NCBI GenBank assembly: GCA_902806435.1
Contig: CADCWO010000194.1
Location: 28,581 to 92,580 of the forward strand
Source: an uncultured Synechococcales cyanobacterium
GTDB taxonomy: Bacteria > Cyanobacteriota > Cyanobacteriia > Thermosynechococcales > Thermosynechococcaceae
DNA length: 64,000 bases
Reading direction: 5' to 3'
The first letter of the stretch is position 1; each line of letters starts with the position of its first letter. Position numbers and translations under genes: made by a program. The notes under the pieces are model-generated. The model made no database searches, had not been told where the DNA came from, and saw only the letters and a list, made by a program, of their open reading frames with translations. Below, in pieces: positions 45,622-54,537 of the stretch.

Positions 45622-45924
45622 TTAGCAGTAGACAGAAACATCCTCACCACATTCGTTAACTAGGTAGCAGAGAGCCCGAAAGCGCAGGCTAGAAAATTGG
45701 TCGTAGAGCGGGTTCAGCTTGCACAGCGGCGGAATATGAGCCACTTTGTAGCCAAGAAGTTCAATGTCTCGCTCAAAGGGACACCGGGCGGGAATTGCTT
45801 TACAAAGAAATCGGGCTGTGCGAGGACTTTGAACTTCTGTCGCGTCCAGCCAATGACGTACAGGTTTTAGTAGATCAAAGGAGCGGGTGGTTGATTTCCC
45901 TACCATAGGTTCAGTGTTAAGCAT
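45622..45924 (-). CDS. Mo-dependent nitrogenase C-terminal domain protein
   Basis: 100 residues. The segment ARFLCKAIPARCPFERDIEL and the C-terminal LRFRALCYLVNECGEDVSVYC match the cyanobacterial family named after a domain found at the end of some nitrogenase-associated proteins (Mo-nitro_C). Conserved cysteines suggest metal or redox binding. The family occurs in non-fixing cyanobacteria too, so it does not show nitrogen fixation here. Convergent with the deacetylase gene. Confidence 0.75.
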   Translation of the reverse strand: MLNTEPMVGKSTTRSFDLLKPVRHWLDATEVQSPRTARFLCKAIPARCPFERDIELLGYKVAHIPPLCKLNPLYDQFSSLRFRALCYLVNECGEDVSVYC

Positions 45925-46308
45925 AAAATTGTAGAGCCTCTATGACTATATCTGATCTCGAAACAAAACTTTATGTTCCCAGCTTTTTGCTCAAATTTAC
46001 TTTGCTGCTTTTGCTGATAGTCCTAAACCAAAGGCTAGTTCGAGCCGAAATATTCTTTTAGTCAATTCTTGTCCTGAGGTAGAGGCTTTATTTTCGGCAA
46101 AGATCTAGCAGCTTTATCTAGCTGAACGCAATTCAAGAGAATAGGGTAATGGAATAGATGGTTGAGCAGCAATGCTTGAACCATCTATTCTGTTTCAGGT
46201 TGATCCTAGCGCCACGCTTTTCTAGAGACAGTAGAGAAATTACGGCAACTTCCCGGATTTTTGAGGATAGATTCAGAGAAACTACCGCAATTTTAGTTAT
46301 TTATGGCC
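45925..46308. other. Intergenic stretch upstream of the purK end
   Basis: 384 bases without a supported gene. It contains the perfect inverted repeat at 46152-46190 and two similar 15-base direct repeats, GAGAAATTACGGCAA near 46234 and GAGAAACTACCGCAA near 46276. Possible non-coding RNA or regulatory region. Confidence 0.4.
46152..46190. repeat. Perfect 12-base inverted repeat (stem-loop)
   Basis: GAATAGATGGTT (46152-46163) and AACCATCTATTC (46179-46190) form a perfect 12-base stem, and the loop can form a smaller inner stem (AGCA/TGCT). No T-run follows on either strand, so simple rho-independent termination is uncertain. Confidence 0.6.
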
Positions 46309-47544
46309 TTACTCTTTTGGCTGAGGCTGAAGTAGGTCCCCGTACCAAATAGCTTCAACTGCTTGAGCAACTTCTAGAGCCTGGTCACGTCCTGAAGCAT
46401 TCAGCAAAACCGTGACGTGACCTAATTTTCGCCCTGGATAGGCTTTTGACTTTCCATACCAGTGAACAACTGCATCGGGAACTTGTGCTAGCTGGTGGCG
46501 TTTGGTGAGGTAGTCATCATCTGCCTCCTCATAGCCCAACAGGTTAACCATGACAGCTCCCGGAGTTTGTAAACCTGGATTGCCCAAGGGCAAATTGCAG
46601 ACTGCTCTTAAGTGCTGCTCAAACTGAGAGGTTTCACAAGCATCTAGCGTAAAATGGCCGGAATTATGGGTACGGGGTGCAACTTCGTTGATCAGAACTT
46701 GGCCTTCATGCGTCAGAAATAGTTCAATCCCAAATATGCCTACGGCTTGCAGGCTCTCTAGTAGTGTCTGGGCGATCGCGTTAATTTCAAACTCTACAGC
46801 TGGACTTAGAGCCGCCGGGGCAATTACACGGCGACAAACCTGATCTTCTTGTTGGGTCTCAACAGTCGGATAGGTAAAGAATTCACCTGCCACAGAACGA
46901 ACGGCAATCACTGCTAGTTCCTGCTCAAAAGGAATAAATTCTTCGACCAAAAACGCATTTGACTGATCTTGGCTTGCCTCTACTCGTTGCCAAAAATCTA
47001 ACAGATCCCGTTCATCTTTGATAATAAATGTCCCCTGACCGTCATAACCGTGACGGCGGGCTTTAATAACAATCGGAAAACCAAGACCTAAATCGCCCAA
47101 GTTGGAGCCAGGCTGAAGACAGTTAAACTTCGGAACTGGCAGTCCTAACTGCTGCAAATAGCAACGTTGCTCGTATTTGTCCAGTAACGGTGATAGCGTC
47201 TCTAAACCTGGCCGAAAGCAAACACCCTGTTGCGCTAGGGCAGTAAGAGCTGGCAAATCAATAAACTCATTTTCAAACGTAATCACATCACAACGGGCGG
47301 CAAGCTGTGTGGTTGCCTCTAAATCCGCGATCGCAGCCAGAATAGCATCAGTAGCAATCCCCACAGCGGGATCAGTTCTGTGGGGTGTCTGGACTACCAA
47401 CCCAATGCCCATATTTTTGGCGGCAGCCGCCATCATCCCAGCCAATTGTCCACCCCCAATCACTCCCACTTGTCTCAGCTCTGGTAACCTAGCAGGTTGA
47501 TTAGTTGCGGAGGAGGATAATTGATTGCCAGGTCTCTGGAGCAT
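46309..47544 (-). CDS. purK: 5-(carboxyamino)imidazole ribonucleotide synthase
   Basis: 411 residues, ATP-grasp enzyme. VGVIGGGQLAGMMAAAAKNM at the start, KARRHGYDGQGTF in the ATP-binding lid and INEVAPRTHNSGHFTLDAC are PurK signatures. It adds bicarbonate to AIR in purine synthesis. The usual start would be near the MAPRT-type VGVIGG segment; the ATG at 47544 adds about 25 residues that are common in cyanobacteria. Confidence 0.94.
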   Translation of the reverse strand: MLQRPGNQLSSSATNQPARLPELRQVGVIGGGQLAGMMAAAAKNMGIGLVVQTPHRTDPAVGIATDAILAAIADLEATTQLAARCDVITFENEFIDLPALTALAQQGVCFRPGLETLSPLLDKYEQRCYLQQLGLPVPKFNCLQPGSNLGDLGLGFPIVIKARRHGYDGQGTFIIKDERDLLDFWQRVEASQDQSNAFLVEEFIPFEQELAVIAVRSVAGEFFTYPTVETQQEDQVCRRVIAPAALSPAVEFEINAIAQTLLESLQAVGIFGIELFLTHEGQVLINEVAPRTHNSGHFTLDACETSQFEQHLRAVCNLPLGNPGLQTPGAVMVNLLGYEEADDDYLTKRHQLAQVPDAVVHWYGKSKAYPGRKLGHVTVLLNASGRDQALEVAQAVEAIWYGDLLQPQPKE

Positions 47545-47685
47545 GATGGCAGTAGGTTCAAGACAGTTATCTATATCACTCTACCGGCAAATCACAGAGC
47601 ATAGAGGGCTTGCCACTGAGCTAATCTTTCTTGACAGTAAACGAGCAACGAATATAAAATACCACGTACGCTAAGTAAATTACCA

Positions 47686-48150
47686 ATGCCTGCACCTGTC
47701 AAACCAAAGTCATCCAAGCAGTGGCAGGAAGTCTTGGCTCCTAATGGGCTAGGCTATCGAGTTAAGTTGCTATCTCAGCTGTTAGCTCGCAAGTTCCAAG
47801 AGCAGCTAGAGCCCTTTAGCTTGACTCCTTTTCACTGGGTAGTTCTTTGCTGCCTGTGGGAAGAAGACGGTTTAGCCACTTCCAGTATTGGTGAAAAGCT
47901 GCAACAGGTTGGCGGTACCTTGACAGGTGTGATTGACCGGATGGAGGAGCGAGGACTAGTTTGTCGAACTCGCGACAACCGCGACCGTCGCGTCTGGCGG
48001 ATCTGGTTAACGGAGACTGGCAAACAGCTTGAAGATGTCTTACCCCCCATCGCTGCTGAAATTCGCGAACAAGCAATGCAAGGAATGTCGCAAACCGAGC
48101 GTCAGCAGTTTTCAGAGTTGGTTGATCGGGCGATCGCTAATCTTTCCTAG
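47686..48150 (+). CDS. MarR-family transcriptional regulator
   Basis: 154 residues with the winged helix: TPFHWVVLCCLWEEDGLATS, GTLTGVIDRMEERGLVCRTRDNRDRRVW and LTETGKQLEDVL. MarR proteins are dimeric repressors that release DNA when a small molecule binds. It lies directly upstream of the decayed efflux genes, the position of emrR in intact emrRAB operons. The protein itself shows no damage. Confidence 0.92.
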   Translation: MPAPVKPKSSKQWQEVLAPNGLGYRVKLLSQLLARKFQEQLEPFSLTPFHWVVLCCLWEEDGLATSSIGEKLQQVGGTLTGVIDRMEERGLVCRTRDNRDRRVWRIWLTETGKQLEDVLPPIAAEIREQAMQGMSQTERQQFSELVDRAIANLS

Positions 48151-48398
48151 ATTTTGAATCAGCTCCTCAAAAGTTGTATTTAAAGCCAGCTAGAAAACAT
48201 TAGATGGTCACTTTTTTTGAAAGGGTTAGCGTCTTACGATAAAGACCCATTACTTAAGCTCAAGCTTTTGAATCATTCTCTGCTCGCTATACCAGATGGG
48301 GTCAATCCCGAGGTTTAATTCACCAACCACTGAATCACGAATAGTTGGGCTGCGGCTCTGGAAATTAAACCCGCTACTGATGGAGAGGTTGTCCAGCC

Positions 48399-48844
48399 GA
48401 TCAAGCAGAAGCGCTACGTCGGCCCTCTAGCTTTCAGCCTACACACCCCAACATCACCGCGCCCTGCAATGGCCGGGTAGACCACAAGTCTTTGGAAGTA
48501 GGGTACCGGGCCCAATCCGGCCAACCCTTAATGGAGAGAGTGGGTAGCCAGCCTTGGGTAGTTGCCAATTTTAAAGAAACTCAGTTGGAGCGAATACAAC
48601 AGGGGAGCTGGTCGAAGCCAAGTTGGATGCCTTTCCTCGCAACCCTTCCGCGGACCGAGTGGATACTATTTCACTGGTGTCAAAGGCTCAGTTTTCTCTA
48701 CTCTCTCAGTAATGCCACGGCAACTTCACCAAAATTGTGCAGCGTGTTTCAGTCAAAGTTGTGTTTGATAACCAAAGTGTTCAGGGGTATGACTCACGGT
48801 TAAGCTCCGGCACATTGGCGGTGGCCAGCATAGACCTTCAGTAG
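48399..48844 (+). pseudogene. Decayed EmrA/HlyD-type membrane fusion protein
   Basis: The sequence reads as the C-terminal half of EmrA: NITAPCNGRVDHKSLEVGYR and PWVVANFKETQLERIQQG in one frame, then after a frameshift near 48600 ELVEAKLDAFPRN, an in-frame TAA at 48710-48712, then GNFTKIVQRVSVKVVFDNQS and YDSRLSSGTLAVASIDLQ to TAG 48842-48844. The N-terminal membrane anchor and first half are not seen. No intact frame remains, so it is a pseudogene. Confidence 0.85.
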
Positions 48845-48996
48845 GAAGCTGCCGGAAATCATCAAGTAAAAGCGCCACCCTCGAGATCCAGCCAACGACA
48901 GATTACCACCGCTGGTCACCCTCGCTAAGGTGGGCGGGAGACAGGTTTCTAGGCTATTGCCAGTAGTATCTGGAAATTGGATTAAAAAGGTAAAGC

Positions 48997-50298
48997 ATGA
49001 AGTTCGTTTCACCTAAGCAATTAGAACTAACAGGATTGGGGCTAACTTTTCGTGCCTTGAAGTCGAGAAATTACCGGCTATTTTTTGCAGGCCAAGGCAT
49101 TTCCTTAATCGGTACGTGGATGACCATGACTGCAACAATTTGGCTAGTCTACCAGCTGACAGACTCAGCCCTATGGCTGGGGGTAGTTGGGTTTGCTAAC
49201 CAAATCCCAAATTTCATTCTGACGCCTTTTGCCGGTGTTTTAGTGGATCGCTGGAACCGTCATCGCACACTAGTGATTACCCAAATCTTGGCGATGATTC
49301 AGTCTTTAGCACTGGCTGCCCTAGCGCTAACTGGCACCATCACTATTTGGCACCTGATTTTTCTCAGTATTTTTCAAGGTTTAATTAGCGCCTTTGATAT
49401 GCCGACTCGTCAGGCTTTTGTCGTAGAAATCGTGGAAAAGCGAGAAGATCTAGGCAATGCGATCGCGCTGAATTCGTCTCTATTTAGTGGAGCCCGGTTG
49501 ATTGGACCGGCGATTGCTGGTCTTTTGATTGCGGCTGTCGGTTCGGGGACTTGTTTTTTGGTAGATGGCCTGAGCTACATACCGGTGATCATGGCTCTGC
49601 TGGCCATGAAAATTGCCCCTCGAAAGCTAGTGCAGCCTCAGACGAGGGAGAACATTTGGCAGAAATTAACAGCAGGCTTTAGGTATGCTTTTGGATTTCC
49701 CCCAATTCGCTCCATTCTACTTTTGCTCGCCTTAATCAGTTTTATGGGCATGCCTTACACGGTCCTCGCTCCGGTCTTTGCAACTAAAGTTCTCCAGGGG
49801 GATTCTCATACCCTCGGTTTCTTAATGGCATTTTCCGGCTTAGGATCTTTAATCGGGGGAATTTATCTCAGCTCTCGCCCCAGCGTCCTAGGGCTGGGAA
49901 AGATTATTGCTGTCGCTCCAGCACTGCTCGGAGCTGGGCTGATTGCTTTTGCCTTATCAAAGGTACTTTGGCTGTCGCTACTCGCCATGTTGCTCGTGGG
50001 CTTTAGCTTGATCTTGAATGTGTCTTCCAGCAATACGATTCTCCAGACGATTGTTGAAGAAGATAAGCGGGGTCGAGTTATGAGTTTTTACACCATGGCG
50101 TTCATTGGGATGGTGACGTTTGGTAATCTACTTGCCGGCAGCTTAGCCAGCAAAATTGGTGCCCCCGCAACGCTAACCATCGGCGGCCTGTTTTGTATTC
50201 TCGGCTCGATTATTTTTACGAAGCAGCTTCCAAGCCTAAGGCGCTTGATTCGCCCGATTTACACCAAAATCGGTTTAATTCCTGAAGCCTCTTCCTGA
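48997..50298 (+). CDS. MFS transporter, EntS-like (MFS_3 family)
   Basis: 433 residues with about 12 transmembrane helices. FRALKSRNYRLFFAGQGISL, the loop GVLVDRWNRHRTL and MPTRQAFVVEIV are typical of enterobactin exporter EntS-type transporters. It is full length. It lies between two decayed genes of an emrAB-like operon and is not the DHA2-type EmrB itself. It may be a later addition or an independent gene. Confidence 0.9.
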   Translation: MKFVSPKQLELTGLGLTFRALKSRNYRLFFAGQGISLIGTWMTMTATIWLVYQLTDSALWLGVVGFANQIPNFILTPFAGVLVDRWNRHRTLVITQILAMIQSLALAALALTGTITIWHLIFLSIFQGLISAFDMPTRQAFVVEIVEKREDLGNAIALNSSLFSGARLIGPAIAGLLIAAVGSGTCFLVDGLSYIPVIMALLAMKIAPRKLVQPQTRENIWQKLTAGFRYAFGFPPIRSILLLLALISFMGMPYTVLAPVFATKVLQGDSHTLGFLMAFSGLGSLIGGIYLSSRPSVLGLGKIIAVAPALLGAGLIAFALSKVLWLSLLAMLLVGFSLILNVSSSNTILQTIVEEDKRGRVMSFYTMAFIGMVTFGNLLAGSLASKIGAPATLTIGGLFCILGSIIFTKQLPSLRRLIRPIYTKIGLIPEASS

Positions 50299-50485
50299 GG
50301 TGAATTACAGCTTAACAAGCCATTCCGCTCCTCCCCAAACGACAGAACCTCGATAGCTGATCCAGCCGTACTTACAAGCGGTTCTCCCGGATTTTTCCCT
50401 CCGCCCTAACAACCCAGTATCCCTACGAGCTTGATTGGTGTTCTCAGTACTCTTTGAGGTGGATTTACGGTCATCCATCGATCAC

Positions 50486-50922
50486 CCACGACACGAGTAT
50501 TGATGCAGTCGCGCTGCCCACAAATTGTGCGAGTGATGGGGCAACCCCCCTGATCATGGTGACTCCATCCTCAACTGCCCTTGTCAATATCGAAGAATCT
50601 TAGGTTGTCTCTGCTTCTACGTTGTTTAACATGATGCACAACCTCAGTGGTATCTGGACATTGTCGCTCTAGCGACTTTGCTTACCCACCGAGAGCAATT
50701 TCACTCCAATCACCTGGGGGATGGTATTGCTCTGTATATCTCCAAACTTAGCAACGACTTGAGCTGGCGATCGCCACGATCTGCAATTTAGTACGCCACG
50801 AATCTTATGTCATGGCTTACCACGACTGTTTTTACTTTGTCGGCTGCAAGCTATTACTCTATGGGCTGGCAGCTTTATGCTCCAAAAAGGTCAAACCGAC
50901 TGGTGGGGCTGGTGCCCACTGA
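50486..50922 (+). pseudogene. Decayed EmrB/DHA2-type MFS transporter
   Basis: C-terminal pieces of an EmrB-like protein are visible in three frames: LFNMMHNLSGI (50622), ATLLTHREQFHSNHLGDGIA (50672), and RHESYVMAYHDCFYFVGCKL continuing to KKVKPTGGAGAH before TGA 50920-50922. A weaker N-terminal trace DTSIDAVALPT lies at about 50490. Most of the centre is missing. With the EmrA remnant and intact MarR gene it looks like a dead emrRAB-type locus. Confidence 0.82.
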
Positions 50923-51059
50923 GATGGTGTAGTTACGGACGTCGACTAGCTTGATTACAACATTGATAATAAACAGCGTGCTGCTTATGCGTCCACAGCA
51001 GTTGTTTAAGAGGACGACTTAAGCAGCACCCGACGATATTTAAATTCCGAAAGCTTCAA

Positions 51060-51218
51060 CTACGGGTTAAAGGTCCGGAAGTAAATTGCTGCTACCAACA
51101 GGTTGCCAGCCAAGAGGAGTAGCGCTATAGCTGTACGGAATGGGTAAGGAGGTTTACTCACATTGTTTACTGCATCTTCTGGTCGCAAAATGGTTGTTTT
51201 TTTGGAGTCGATGGTCAT
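51060..51218 (-). CDS. Small single-helix membrane protein, unknown function
   Basis: 52 residues from ATG 51218, with AGGGA five bases upstream on the minus strand. A soluble N-terminus (MTIDSKKTTILRPEDAVNNV) is followed by one transmembrane helix (TAIALLLLAGNLLVAAIYF) and a short tail. The frame extends upstream to 51362 but that part lacks conserved features. It resembles small proteins near photosystem genes but I cannot name it. Confidence 0.7.
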   Translation of the reverse strand: MTIDSKKTTILRPEDAVNNVSKPPYPFRTAIALLLLAGNLLVAAIYFRTFNP

Positions 51219-51491
51219 AGGTTCCCTAAAAAATGAAATAAATAGCTTCTTAAGACATACCAAACAAGCGTTGCGGTGACCACCGTTTAGAGATGGTTTT
51301 TTACAATTAGAGTGATTCTGTCGGTAGGAATGAGTGATCAGGTTTCTGGAGCGGTGAGCCACTTCAGCATTGCTTACCTCTTAAGCACTGAGCAGGCTTG
51401 GGTCTGCCTGTGCACGACGATCTACTAACTTTGACAAACATCCAGGTAGTGGGAAGGATTAGAATTTGCTAAGAACTTTCGTTGTTCGTTT

Positions 51492-53303
51492 ATGACTGAC
51501 GCTCCCGTCTCGCAGATTCGCAATTTTTCGATCATTGCCCATATTGACCACGGTAAATCAACCTTGGCAGACCGGTTGTTGCAAACCACTGGTACCGTTG
51601 CTGATCGGGAGATGAAGGCCCAGTTCCTCGACAATATGGACCTAGAACGAGAGCGGGGCATCACGATCAAGTTGCAAGCAGCCCGGATGAACTACACCGG
51701 TGTCGATGGACAGAAGTATGTATTGAACTTGATTGATACACCTGGGCACGTCGATTTTTCTTACGAAGTCTCGCGATCGCTGGCTGCCTGTGAAGGAGCA
51801 TTGCTCGTAGTAGATGCTTCCCAGGGAGTGGAAGCGCAAACCTTAGCCAATGTCTACTTAGCGATCGAGCACGACCTAGAAATTATTCCAGTACTAAATA
51901 AAATTGACCTGCCGGGGGCGGAGCCGGAACGGGTTAGGCAGGAAATTGAGGAGGTTGTCGGCCTTGACTGTAGCAATGCGATTTTAGCCTCTGCTAAAGA
52001 AGGGATTGGAGTGCCAGAAATTCTAGAGGCAATTGTGCATCTAGTACCGCCACCTAAAGATACGGTTGATCAGCCTCTAAGGGCGTTAATTTTTGATAGC
52101 TACTACGATCCTTATCGTGGAGTAATCGTTTACTTCCGCGTGATGGATGGGGTTGTTCGTCAAGGCGATCGCATCCGCCTAATGGCCTCTGGCAAGGAAT
52201 TTGTAATTGACGAACTGGGGGTACTTTCCCCAGCCCAGGTGCAAGTCGATAACCTCCATGCGGGAGAAGTCGGATACCTAGCAGCAGCAATCAAATCTGT
52301 AGAAGACGCGCGGGTGGGAGACACGATTACCCAAGCCAAGGCCCAGGCAAGCACGGCTTTACCCGGTTACGTGGAAGCAAAATCAATGGTGTTCTGCGGC
52401 CTATTTCCGGTAGACGCCGACCAGTTTCCCGACCTTCGAGATGCCCTAGAAAAGCTGAAGTTGAGCGATGCTGCCTTAAACTACGAGCCAGAAACTTCCA
52501 GCGCCATGGGTTTTGGTTTTCGCTGTGGCTTTTTAGGCTTGCTGCATATGGAGGTTGTGCAAGAGCGGCTAGAGCGGGAATACAACCTGAACTTAATTGT
52601 CACTGCCCCTTCGGTGGTCTATCAAGTGACGCTCCTGAATGGAGAGGTAGTAGAGATTGATAATCCTAGTACCTTACCTGAGCCGCAGCAACGACAAAAG
52701 ATTGAAGAGCCCTACGTGCAGGTAGATATGATCACGCCAGAAGCCTATGTAGGTGCCTTAATGGAGTTGGGCCAAGGCCGGCGGGGCGTGTTCAAAGACA
52801 TGCGCTATTTGACCCCTGGCCGCACCACCTTAATCTATGAACTTCCTCTAGCAGAAGTAGTCACGGACTTTTTTGACCAGATGAAGTCACGATCGCGCGG
52901 CTACGCCAGTATGGAGTATCACTTAATTGGCTACCGGGAAAACTCCCTGGTCAAATTGGATATTTTGATCAATGCCGATCCGGTTGATTCCCTAGCCACG
53001 ATTGTTCATCGGGATAAAGCCTACTACACGGGTCGTGCCTTAGTCAGCAAGTTAAAAGAGTTAATTCCGCGTCACCAGTTCAAGATTCCAATCCAAGCAG
53101 CGATCGGCAGTAAAGTGATTGCGAGCGAGAGTATTCCAGCCTTGCGTAAGGATGTGCTGGCTAAGTGCTATGGCGGTGACATTTCTCGCAAGCGCAAACT
53201 TTTAGAAAAGCAAAAAGCGGGTAAGAAACGCATGAAATCCGTGGGTAGTGTCGACGTGCCTCAAGAAGCGTTTATGGCCGTTCTCCGTCTGAAGGAGGAA
53301 TAG
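51492..53303 (+). CDS. lepA: Elongation factor 4 (LepA)
   Basis: 603 residues. GTPase motifs: G1 [10 protein letters not shown]2 RGITIKLQ, G3 DTPGHVDF, G4 NKIDL. The C-terminal LepA-specific domain ([15 protein letters not shown]) is complete. LepA acts on stalled or early ribosomes and back-translocates tRNA. Start ATG 51492. Confidence 0.96.
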   Translation: MTDAPVSQIRNFSIIAHIDHGKSTLADRLLQTTGTVADREMKAQFLDNMDLERERGITIKLQAARMNYTGVDGQKYVLNLIDTPGHVDFSYEVSRSLAACEGALLVVDASQGVEAQTLANVYLAIEHDLEIIPVLNKIDLPGAEPERVRQEIEEVVGLDCSNAILASAKEGIGVPEILEAIVHLVPPPKDTVDQPLRALIFDSYYDPYRGVIVYFRVMDGVVRQGDRIRLMASGKEFVIDELGVLSPAQVQVDNLHAGEVGYLAAAIKSVEDARVGDTITQAKAQASTALPGYVEAKSMVFCGLFPVDADQFPDLRDALEKLKLSDAALNYEPETSSAMGFGFRCGFLGLLHMEVVQERLEREYNLNLIVTAPSVVYQVTLLNGEVVEIDNPSTLPEPQQRQKIEEPYVQVDMITPEAYVGALMELGQGRRGVFKDMRYLTPGRTTLIYELPLAEVVTDFFDQMKSRSRGYASMEYHLIGYRENSLVKLDILINADPVDSLATIVHRDKAYYTGRALVSKLKELIPRHQFKIPIQAAIGSKVIASESIPALRKDVLAKCYGGDISRKRKLLEKQKAGKKRMKSVGSVDVPQEAFMAVLRLKEE

Positions 53304-53434
53304 GAAATTTCATGGCAGGTTAGAGAGATTTCAACTCCAGCTAGTCAATCTTGGCAGAATAGGGCAAACTAAGAAAAATTAGATTGTACCCAGGATCGAA
53401 AACAGGGTGGTCCCTTCTACTAAGAGCAAACAAC

Positions 53435-54415
53435 ATGCGAATTCTCGTCACAGGTGGTGCTGGTTTCATCGGTTCTCACCTTATTGATCGGCTGCTCAGC
53501 GCTGGTAATGAAGTCATTTGCTTAGATAACTTTTTTACCGGTCATAAGCGGAATGTCTTGCAGTGGTTAGACCACCCTTATTTTGAACTGATTCGTCACG
53601 ATGTTACAGAACCCATTCGTCTGGAAGTCGATCAAATTTACCATTTAGCTTGTCCCGCTTCGCCGGTCCACTACCAGTACAATCCGGTGAAAACGATTAA
53701 GACCAATGTCATGGGTACGCTAAATATGTTGGGCTTAGCAAAGCGAGTGAAAGCGCGCTTCTTGCTTGCTTCTACTTCCGAGGTCTATGGCGATCCAGAA
53801 GTACATCCCCAACGCGAAGATTACTGGGGGAATGTCAATCCGATTGGCATTCGCAGTTGTTACGACGAAGGCAAACGCGTAGCGGAAACCCTGACCTTTG
53901 ACTATCATCGGCAAAACAACGTCGATGTGCGCGTCGCTCGCATCTTCAATACCTACGGCCCCAGAATGCAGGAAAACGACGGTCGTGTCGTGAGTAATTT
54001 TGTGGTTCAAGCCCTGCAAAATCTACCCCTAACTATTTATGGTGATGGTTCCCAGACTCGCAGCTTCTGTTATGTTTCTGACCTGGTAGATGGACTGATG
54101 CGCTTGATGAACGGGCAGCATACGGGTCCAGTCAACCTCGGCAATCCAGACGAATATACAATCCTGGAGTTAGCTGAAGCAATTCAAAATATGGTCAATC
54201 CAGGAGCCCCAATTCAGCTCAACCCCCTACCGGAAGATGACCCACGGCGTCGCAAACCGGATATTACGCGGGCTCAGACCTGGCTTGGTTGGCAACCAAC
54301 GGTACCTTTACAAGAAGGATTAAGACAGACGCTGGAAGATTTTCGCTCCCGGATCGGAATTCACGCCGAGTCTGAGGTCCAGGTTCCAGTAGCAATTACT
54401 GGAGAACATCACTAA
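53435..54415 (+). CDS. UDP-glucuronate decarboxylase (UDP-xylose synthase)
   Basis: 326 residues from ATG 53435. The NAD-binding motif [14 protein letters not shown], the catalytic YDEGKR (Tyr-x3-Lys) and the UXS-specific [15 protein letters not shown] and ESRIxNTYG-like [10 protein letters not shown] segments mark a UDP-glucuronate decarboxylase of the short-chain dehydrogenase family. It makes UDP-xylose for exopolysaccharide. The frame is open from 53384; the ATG gives the family start. The UDP-glucose dehydrogenase lies next. Confidence 0.9.
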   Translation: MRILVTGGAGFIGSHLIDRLLSAGNEVICLDNFFTGHKRNVLQWLDHPYFELIRHDVTEPIRLEVDQIYHLACPASPVHYQYNPVKTIKTNVMGTLNMLGLAKRVKARFLLASTSEVYGDPEVHPQREDYWGNVNPIGIRSCYDEGKRVAETLTFDYHRQNNVDVRVARIFNTYGPRMQENDGRVVSNFVVQALQNLPLTIYGDGSQTRSFCYVSDLVDGLMRLMNGQHTGPVNLGNPDEYTILELAEAIQNMVNPGAPIQLNPLPEDDPRRRKPDITRAQTWLGWQPTVPLQEGLRQTLEDFRSRIGIHAESEVQVPVAITGEHH

Positions 54416-54537
54416 CGAGCCCGGCTCTCTTAACCTGCCAGGTATTGAATACTGAGGTTGAGTTGTGAATAATGATTTCAAATTAGCAACGTTGCTACAT
54501 TTTTTGCTTTACCACTGCTCTTAAGAGGACTACTACA

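Noticed and set aside
47545..47685. 6S RNA gene expected near purK in some cyanobacteria
   Set aside because: The purK-marR spacer is only 141 bases and has no long hairpin of 6S type; the downstream spacer hairpin is too short for it.
48492..48803. 103-codon open frame starting MEVGYRAQSG
   Set aside because: It is only one frame of the decayed EmrA remnant. After the frameshift near 48600 it no longer matches the family.
51060..51362. Long version of the 52-residue membrane protein with a 48-residue N-terminal extension
   Set aside because: The extension has no conserved character and the ribosome binding site lies before the internal ATG at 51218.
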